Part shown: piece after piece, positions 56,223 through 64,000 of the stretch
Layout: each line of letters begins with the position of its first letter
Numbering within the stretch: position 1 is the first letter of the stretch
NCBI RefSeq assembly: GCF_963259705.1
Contig: NC_081850.1
Span: forward strand, 39,517,167 to 39,581,166
Direction of reading: 5' to 3'
Source of the DNA: Myotis daubentonii
Taxonomy: Eukaryota; Chordata; Mammalia; Chiroptera; Vespertilionidae
Length of the DNA stretch: 64,000 nucleotides
Translations under genes and position numbers: made by a program
The notes under the pieces: generated by a model
What the model was told of the DNA's origin: nothing
Seen by the model: only the letters and a program-made list of their open reading frames with translations
Database searches by the model: none

Positions 56223-57574
56223 TAACATGTCCATGGATGATAAAACCCACCCATTTCTTCATCTGTTACCAATGGTTCTGTATAATGTTTATTCCCTTCT
56301 CCCCTAGAGCTGTGAGTAAACAATCTTCTTTGCCCGTTATTTACCCATGATCCAGGCTGCTGCTGTAGCTCAGCCCACTTTCACTGTGACAGGAGCATGC
56401 CAGCCACGGTGCTCCTACATCTATTATGTGTTGGGTGTGATTTCTATGTCAAGGCTCTCTACCTAGTCAAGCCTCAAAAGAAAACAGGTAAGAGACCAGA
56501 AGAAGCAATGCACAAAGGAAATGCCGATGGCCAAGAAGCATAACAAGAAACAGTGCGTCTCAACGGTAATCAAAGAAACACAAGCTAAAGCAATAAGATA
56601 CTAATATTTTTTCATCAGATTGTCAGATATTACATTGACTCCTCAAGCTTTCTACTAACCAAACCTTATCCAGCTGAGGCACAAAAATACCTGAGGACCA
56701 TGTATGCTCATTATTTTCTTCCAGTCAAATTGATGAAGAATACCCCATAGTGGAAATGAAAGTAAGTTAATTTCCTTAATAGGTTGTCCTTTACCACAAA
56801 TATTTCCTTTGGCCCTGCTACTAAGTCCAAAATGTTCAGACAGGCAGAGAAGGGCAACCCCTTCCTGTGAAAGTATCCACAGCGGGAATGATATCCACTG
56901 GGTAAGGCATACTATGCGGAAAAAAGAAAGATAGTTACATAACAGAGCTCAACGGTATGCTGGCTTACTGAGCGGCTTGCTAAGGCAATAGAGAGTGTAG
57001 TTAAATATTTGTTCATCTGGAACTTTTGAAAAGTAATGTGTGGTTTTTTTTTAAAGAGAAATGAAATCTAGACTTAAAATAAAAACTTTTTATCTAAGTG
57101 GAAAGACATTAAAATTATATCTTTTTACCAAGCATGTGTGTTGGTGACAATGGTCTCTGAAACAAATCAAGACATTGAGGAAGTGTGGTATGACATGGGG
57201 GACTGAGAGAGGCTCTATGGCATCCTAGGAAGAACAATGGGAACACTGGAAGTATTGGTTCCCCCCCACCCCACCCCACACACACACACAGAGAGAACAA
57301 TGTCTAAAAAAGGAGTCTAAATGGTGGGACTCGACTAGACAGGGAGACATGATTTGGAGAGCAATGCTGACTCACACTTTGGCATCACCAGCCCCCAGGT
57401 TCTTGAAAGAGGACAGAAATAACCACCAGGTTCTTGAAAGAGGGCATGTGGGGAAAAATTAAATAATGGAGTCAAATGGGTCTTAATATAAGGTTTGCTT
57501 TAAGAAACAGAGTCAGGCCACCCAGTGTTTCAGTCACAAAACACGACAGGAAGGTGCTTGGAGGTGCCGGATAT
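56223..57574. other. Single-copy DNA, no gene seen
   Basis: Contains a C-rich run followed by (CA)n at 57259-57290, and a direct repeat 'ccaggttcttgaaagagg' at about 57395 and 57426. No gene is supportable. Confidence 0.55.
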
Positions 57575-57970
57575 TGTTTCCCTTGGCTAAGGGTCTTTGC
57601 ACATGGTGTTCTCATGGCTTGGAATGCATCTCTCGCCTCACACAAATACTTACATACACAAATAACACGGCTGATTCCCTTCTTTCTTCCAATCTCCGCT
57701 TACATGGTACATTTCCAAGGAGGAATTTCCTGATCACCATATCTAAAGTCGTTTCCCTTCTTATTCTCTATTTCAGCATCCTGTTTGCTTCCTTCCTAGT
57801 ACTTACCAGATTCACTTGAGTGTTTATGTGTTTCTATCATGTTTTCCCCTATCTAGACAATAAGCTCTATGCAGGCAAGACCATGTCTGTCTCATTCATC
57901 ACTGGTTGCCCAACACCTGGCACAGTCCCTGACATATAATACATTCCCCATACACATTTGTTGGTATGAC
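57575..57970 (+). mobile_element. L2 LINE 3' region
   Basis: L2 landmarks: 'ctaagggtctttgcacatgg', 'ctcatggcttggaatgcatc', 'aggaggaatttcctgatcac', 'gacaataagctctatgcagg', 'acctggcacagtccctgaca'. The frames at 57476-57819 fall on this relic. Confidence 0.88.
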
Positions 57971-57974
57971 CACT

Positions 57975-58991
57975 GAATGCACTGAAGCAAGACCTGTATC
58001 CATGTGATAAAAACCTGCCCTGGCTCATTGTGACCTTGAGAGTTTAACCTACATCATGGAAGATGCCAAGAAGGCAGCAAGCAATTCAGGACACAAGGGA
58101 GAGAGGAGAGGCAAACTTTAACAGGGACAGTGATACCACTTGAATGAGTACATTAAAAAAGAGTACATAAGCACCCTGAGGTACTTGACCATCTCACCTC
58201 CGAAGTATTCATTTTCATTTAACATGCCATCTGTTTCGTTTACCTGTGTTATTTTCTGGAATAAAGCTCCACAGAAAAACATTTTCCCCCGTTGCTGTCT
58301 CCTCAGATATAGCATCTGGTTTGTAGGATGCATCCAATAAATATTTAATGATTAAATGAATCCTGATGGGAGGGGTTTAGAGAAAAATCTTTCATAATGG
58401 TTACTGTTATCCACATTTCTTCGTACTTTCCTAAACTAGGGAAGTGTGCTTTTCCCATTGTTTTAGAATGTGCTGGATCCCTGAGCCATCTTATTATTTC
58501 TAATTAATGTAATGAAAAGGACAGGCGAAAGCCACATTCACGTGGATATGAACATTCACAACAGTAAGGTACAACTCAATGTGAAAATGACAATTATACA
58601 GAGGTTCACTCACCCCAAGTGATTGAGAACTGGTACTGTTTTAAGACCAGAGGTATGCCAAGGCACTACAAAGTCTGTGTGCATTTATGCTTGAAACTTT
58701 AAGTAGAGTTGTGATTTATAGAAGTTGGTTGTTTGGAAACATCTGTCAGTACCATCTGTATAGGAATTCAAACTCAAAATGAACAGCAAGCTTTCTTGTT
58801 TGAGACACACCAGCTGGAGAACCTAAAACCATTGGCTTGGCGTTCTTAGCAAAAATTACTGCACCTGCCCACTATCCCCTGTGAAGTTAACTCACTTCCT
58901 TATTTTTGGAAAATAACTAGACTCTAACTGTGGCTGATGTGACTAGATACCTTTAGGTCTTTATCAGGGGTTCTTATTTAGGGACGCTGTG

Positions 58992-59032
<41 letters not shown>

Positions 59033-59469
59033 CTACTACATCACTGCCAGCTATCCTCAACTTGTAGGAATGTCTGTCCCTACTACCCCCAGTAGCACTG
59101 CCATTGGTAGCTCTGCCACCTCACTCACCATTCTTTCTCAATCTCACTTTTAGTAAACCTTTCCTCTTCTCTAGTGTTCTCTAAGCTCCCACCTTCTGAC
59201 CTTGCTTTGTTAGCTATAACTCCTTTCTTGGGAATTATACCTACTCCCATATTTTCAACAACCACCAGTATTCAGAAGTTTAAGATTCCAAGCTGAGTGT
59301 GCTTTCGAAGGCACCAACATCCATGTGAGTATGGTTATTTGTCTTCTGGGGTTTGTGTTTTACCACTGTATCTATAGCCTTCATTTTTAGCATGAGTCTG
59401 TCACATGCTCAGTCATCAGCAGGGCTCCCCCAGGCCTTCTGGTAGGGACGCAACACATCAGGAAGCCAG
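57975..59469. other. Single-copy DNA with a GT microsatellite
   Basis: No gene supported. The block 59040-59240 is C/T-rich with no assignable repeat. Confidence 0.5.
58994..59031. repeat. (GT)n microsatellite
   Basis: About 19 perfect GT units. Confidence 0.97.
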
Positions 59470-59715
59470 ACTGCTGGGGTGTGAACTCTGGGTTCTGCCA
59501 CTTGCTAGCTAAATGACTCTGGATAACCCTGTGCAATTTGCCAAACCTTTGTGACCTTCAGTTTTCTCATCTGTAGTATCAGATTCAATGGGTTGTGGTA
59601 AGAATAGAGGAAAATGATACATGAGAAGCTTAAGCACTATAATGATAAAGTATAAAACCAAACACAAAGCTATTATTATCTTAGATTTATATTATATCAG
59701 GACAAGTGCCTGACA
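59470..59715 (+). repeat. MIR SINE
   Basis: Readable MIR: 'ggttctgccacttgctagct', 'gaccttcagttttctcatct', 'atgggttgtggtaagaatag', 'catgagaagcttaagcacta'. Old. Confidence 0.83.
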
Positions 59716-59789
59716 TAGTATAAAAGCAAACAAAAAAGCTATTACTTAGATTTTAAATCAAAATAAGTTATCTTTGCAAAAATATAATC

Positions 59790-59995
59790 AGCCTAGCCCA
59801 TGTGACTCAGTGGTGGAGCATCTACCCATGAACCAAAAGGTCACTGAGTCAATTCCCAGTCAGGGCATATGCCCAGGTTGTGGGCTGGGTCCCCAGTAGG
59901 GTGTGTGCAGGAAGCCGCAACCCATGTTCCTATCTCTCTATCCCTCTCCCTTCCTCTCACTCTAAAATACTTAAAAAAAAATAAAATAAATTTAT
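59790..59995 (+). mobile_element. Ves SINE, older copy
   Basis: Head 'cagcctagcccatgtgact' with an A-box-like TGACTCAGTGG. The B box is degraded (GAGTCAATTCC). The tail has TCTCTCTATCCCTCTCCC and an A-rich end. Clean target duplications were not found. Confidence 0.85.
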
Positions 59996-62784
59996 ATTTC
60001 TTTGTAAAAGCTAATGATTCAGGTTAATAGTTCAGTGCTTTTAATACTTCAGGTAGCTCGTCTTAATGTTTGCATGGATCAAGAAGTTCAGTTTAAGTTG
60101 TTGTTGTTTTTTAAATTAACCATTGTTATGTGTGAGGAAAACATAGAAAACACACTCTTAACCTAAGACTGAGGAGACTGGACCAGATGGTCTTACAAGT
60201 TCCCTTGCAAGACCTTCTCTCCACATCTGATTCTAACTCTGTGCTGTTATGTTAGTTTATGGTTTTGGGGTTGTTGTTTTTTTAGTGGTGACTGCATATT
60301 TCTGATGACAAAAAGAACAAACTATATGTTAAAAAACCTATTCACAAATTAAACTATTTGAAAAAGAAAACATCTATAAATTATTATTTAGTATATTTTT
60401 AATACAGAAACTCTGTGACTTAAGTAACTATACTTAGAACTCTAATTTTTTAAAAAAACAACTTGTAAATGATCACAAAACCACAAAACTATATCCCCTT
60501 TAATTCAAGGAAATAGTGAAACATTGATGGCTTGTTTTGTTTCAAAAATTGACTTTTTAATGCTCTAGTTTTGAGGAGAAAGTGTCTTTTGGTTAATATT
60601 TTTGCAATTCAAGGCTGAATCAAACTTATTCTACGTGACAGGTTCTGTCTCCCACAGATCTGTAGGCCAATTTGCAAATTCTGACATTTCTAATCATGAG
60701 ACACGTCTATTCCTATAATCACTACATGCTGATCACTAAAATGCTCTGTTCAGGTTAATGAGGACAAAGCAATTACTAATGACTAACTTTGTACTTTACC
60801 ATACTCAATTAAGATTTTATAGGTTAAAGACTAATGTGCTAAATACACTACTCAGTATAAGCAATTCTAAACTCAGCTGGGGAGTAAAAAATATTCACTC
60901 TGGGAAATAATATAAAAGCTAGATTAACTATTAAGAAAGAAAGAAATGTGAATTAAGTCTGGATTTTGTATTACACTTGAAAAGCATAACTTTGTCCAAA
61001 ATAACTTTCATAGAATAAAAAGCTGCAATTCCCAACCCTTTATTAAAAACACATCCTCCGTACTTTCAGTTGTATTTAAAATCAGCAAACACAGAACCAG
61101 TAAAGCCAGAGGTGGACCTACCATGAAATTCATGAGGTTTCTTAGGTGATAACAGAAGCACCCTTTAAGAGAAGGACCCTCGTTGTGTTTACATGTTCAC
61201 AGGTTCTTATAAAACTTAAGATATTTTACATTCTTGTTACTAAAAGGGGCCCCTCAAATTACATAAGCTACAGGCCTCACTACACCTATCCCCAGTCCTG
61301 CCTAGTATGCATCATTCATCGGGGCGTTAGACACAGTCCAATGTTTCCGGACTTGCTGTTCAAATGAGCTGCATAGCTGCCATTGCCCACGAGAGGGCCC
61401 CGGCCACATGTGTAAGGAGATGCTCTGGGCCTCTTTCGCTCTCTGAGAGCAAGCAGCTCTCAGAGCTGGAAAGCTGGCTCTGAGCTGTGTGCTGAGAACC
61501 ACTGCCATCAACAGCCTGATGGGGCCGGAATGTCTTGCTCTGCTCCACAGCTGCCAGCCCCTCACTTGGCAAGAGTAAGAGTAAAGCAAATTACAGCACA
61601 GCACGCCCTTAACATCTAACCAAGTTACATGAAAGATCATTTCATCCCAGGGATACTTAGTCAAAATCGAGTCATGCCTAAGCAGTTTGGTCCAAGCCAC
61701 TTAAGTGCTCAGACATCACGTAAGGCTTTCTTTGCTGAGAACAAGCGCCAGCACCACCAGTTTCTACACGCTTGTTCCTGCTGCTTCCTGCAGCCTGGAT
61801 TCCCAGCTGGGGTTTGTACCAAATTTCAAAAATCAAGCCTCACAGAAGCCTGCCACCCAGACTCCCTTTGACGATCACCCCCGCAGGTGCAGATAAACTT
61901 ATTATGTCCACACTTTCAGAACAGTAACATACTCATTTTACCAAGGCAGGCTTATAATGGGACACCACAAAATTATATTTGCTTGTAGCTTTTCTCTAAA
62001 TCCTTATTTCTTCCAATGCTTATTTCCTCCAATGCAAAAAGCCCTGTGACTTTCAGAAAAAAGGAGTCCTGTGTCAACAAATCTGGAGACCTATGAGCCA
62101 CAAGATAACAGCCCCACATCTATGAGAAGGTTATAAGAAGGTGTTACGATGTCCCCTAAGAGCATCAGAATTCCCTTTCGGAGGCCTCGCAGAGGGAGTG
62201 GGGAGGTGTGGTAACCACGGCATTTCTTTAATGAAATTCCGTGTCATCAGATCAGGAATAGTCATTTTCTAGCTTTCCAATCAACTTGTTGATAAATCAT
62301 AATTAACAGTTCAGGGAACTCATATTAGACAATAGTGATTCAAATTAAGCTAAGCCAAGGGAGGGCATGTAATTTATTCAGATTTGCAATCTGTTTATTG
62401 CAAGAAGCCAGGATCTTGCTGTGATCTGCCCTTCATGTGCGAAGCTCACTTTGCAAAATCTGTCCTCCAAAGAGAGAGAAAATCTCTTCCCAGAGAAGCC
62501 AGGCCATTAATACCTTTATTCTTTAATACCTCATTAATCAAACTAGCTTGATCCCAAAGGAGTTTACGATGAGTGTGAAAGGCTGGGATAGGAAGACACA
62601 TTCACTGGTATGAAGAGCTTACATAAAAGGAATAGCAAAAAATTCACAAGGGCAAGAGACAAAATGAAGAAGTCGATATGGTAAATCCTATTCAATTCCA
62701 CTGAGAATACTGTTAATAAAAATCCATATTAAATGATCTAGCCCTGGGCCGCTACTCAGGGCTAGCACCACTCTGTGCCTGTTT
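59996..62784. other. Single-copy DNA, no gene seen
   Basis: 60000-61000 is AT-rich. 61300-61900 is GC-richer with overlapping open frames on both strands (132 codons minus at 61302-61700; 80 codons plus at 61629-61871), none with a domain. A perfect 10-bp-arm hairpin, CTCTGAGAGC/GCTCTCAGAG with a 5-nt loop, lies at 61441-61465. A conserved regulatory element or decayed exon cannot be excluded. Confidence 0.5.
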
Positions 62785-63055
62785 GTTATGTTTCAGCTAC
62801 CTTGGCCTTCTTCCTGTTTTCCCACACACCAACCTCTTTCCCGTGCCTGGTTGTTCTTTCATGTCCTCGCACGCTCGGCTTCTCTTCATTGTTTAATTCA
62901 AATACCACCTCTCACAGAGGCCCTCCCTGACCACCCTAGTCCCAGTGGCCCTTCCCACCCCACATCTTTTACAACTCCACAGCACTTACCAGTGTTTATA
63001 ATCCTTCTTAATTTACCTGTTTATTTTCCTGTTTCCCTGAAGCTGTTGTAAATTG
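62785..63055 (+). mobile_element. L2 LINE 3' region
   Basis: L2 order: 'taccttggccttcttcctgt', 'acctctcacagaggccctcc', 'ctgaccaccctagtcccag', 'acagcacttaccagtgttta'. The frame at 62788-63051 is this relic. Confidence 0.85.
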
Positions 63056-63184
63056 GACTTCAATGCAAAAAAGGTTAAAGCTTCAAAATCATAAAATATG
63101 CTGTCACTTACTCAGAAAAACAAAACCTGACCTATTACTACTTTAGCCACATATTGTATAGCTAACTGAATATGCTCTTTTATT

Positions 63185-63345
63185 TATCATAGCAGGTATA
63201 TGAGAGATACAACTATTATTTTCATTAAGCCCATTAAATACATGGGGAAAAGGTAATAAGAGAAGTTAAGCAAGGCACCCATGTCACATACATCATAAGA
63301 GCTAGGATTTGAACTCTGAAACTGCAGGCAAGGTCACGTTTCTGA
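63185..63345 (-). repeat. MIR-like SINE, inverted
   Basis: Contains 'aagcccattaaatacatggg', 'gagaagttaagcaaggcacc' and 'gagctaggatttgaactctg', the reversed MIR core. Diverged. Confidence 0.75.
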
Positions 63346-63632
63346 GAAATCCTCTGCCTGTTTGCTAAGGTACGCATGGCCCTGAACTTAAACTTCCTGA
63401 AAGACAGAACACCTACATTAACTGTCACTTTTCTGTCACTGTGTTCAATCCTAGGTGTTTGTTAAGGTGTCTTATTCTTTGCTGCTGGATAGAAACTTTA
63501 TAACATTTGCTGCCTCCTTGAAGTAAAGAGTTTTTCCCCGTTGTTCCTTGCTCTAAATTCCTGGTATTTTATTTAAAGTGTGACATTTAAAAAGATACCT
63601 TAAAGACAGCACGAGAACAACTTATAAATACA

Positions 63633-63923
63633 CTAGAGGCCCGGTGCATGACATTCATGCACTGAGGGAAGCGGTGTCCCCCTCAGCTCAACCTGCACCC
63701 TCTTGCAGTAGGACATCCTTAGTGCTGCTACCAGAGGCAGGAGTGGCTCCCGCCACTGCCACAGCGCTCACCAGCTGTAAGCCCGGCTTCAGCTGAATGC
63801 ACTGACACAAGGGGGCAGCTCCTGCATTAAGTGTCTGCCCCCTGGTGGTCAGTGCACATCATAGCAACCGGTCGTTCCACAATTTGGTTGATTTGCATAT
63901 TAGCCTTTTATTATAGAGGAGGA
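63633..63923 (-). mobile_element. HeliBat-type Helitron
   Basis: CTAGAGGCCCGGTGCATG at 63633 (A at 63632), with the hairpin GGTGCATGACATTCATGCAC, to ATAGAGGAGGA at about 63923 (T at 63924). The 5' end has an apparent 3-bp GGA duplication, so its exact edge could be 63920. It carries ATTTGCAT (63891-63898) and inner arms CACAAGGGGG/CCCCCTGGTGG. Confidence 0.93.
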
Positions 63924-64000
63924 TAATGTGGTCTACAGTATGTGGTATTTTCTACATGTAGAGCTAAAATTTTTTATTATCAAATTTAAAGTTTACTGAT

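Noticed and set aside
61441..61465. Hairpin as a microRNA or rho-independent terminator
   Set aside because: The stem is only 10 bp, too short for a microRNA precursor, and bacterial-type termination does not apply in this genome.

Overview
The window is mammalian nuclear DNA from a vesper bat (family Vespertilionidae). The diagnosis rests on lineage-marking transposons. There are seven regions of HeliBat-type Helitron sequence, nine recognisable copies counting a three-copy array and one end-only copy. They end in CTAG beside a GTGCAC hairpin on one side and in a TCCTAT terminus on the other. There are also tRNA-derived Ves SINEs, several non-autonomous hAT elements (one a SPIN-type element), mariner-like MITEs, and old mammalian repeats (L1, L2, MIR, MLT1, MER5A). 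The base composition is mostly AT-rich. I found no host protein-coding gene, rRNA or true tRNA gene that I can support, so the window is probably intergenic or intronic. Nearly every longer open frame falls in a SINE, an L1 remnant, or GC-rich Helitron-linked sequence.

Layout. 1-15.9 kb: AT-rich single-copy DNA with two young Ves SINEs (1.4 and 5.9 kb), two adjacent mariner-like MITEs (4.0-4.4 kb), an L1 fragment (7.4 kb), several MIRs and hAT fossils (14.1-14.6 kb). 15.9-22.4 kb: a nest of repeats, comprising an L1 3' end split by a Helitron, a second L1 tail, MLT1-type LTRs split by a hAT element, an L2, and a young Ves SINE with a 17-bp target duplication. 22.4-36.9 kb: long AT-rich single-copy blocks, two copies of one short hAT element in opposite orientation, an L2, and copies of an ancient repeat I cannot name. 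36.9-40 kb: a MER5A-like element, a plus-strand Helitron, Ves SINEs, and a minus-strand Helitron.

44.2-48.7 kb is the striking part. A SPIN-type element lies 30 bp from a gapless head-to-tail array of three different Helitrons. One of these carries a minisatellite of about 46 bp and another a perfect 80-bp tandem duplication. About 0.6 kb further on is a GC- and CpG-rich block of about 1.2 kb that leads into another Helitron 5' terminus. This is the best candidate here for a Helitron carrying captured host DNA. 50-64 kb: an L2 split by nested inserts, a 5'-inverted L1 with target duplications, further Helitrons, L2s, MIRs and a Ves SINE.

Together these elements record the known history of vesper bats. 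Retroposons (L1 and the Ves SINEs it mobilises) continue alongside waves of DNA transposons (hAT, mariner, Helitron) that most other mammals lack. Boundaries, target duplications and nesting were read directly by eye. Family names come from memory of the consensus sequences and were not checked against a database.
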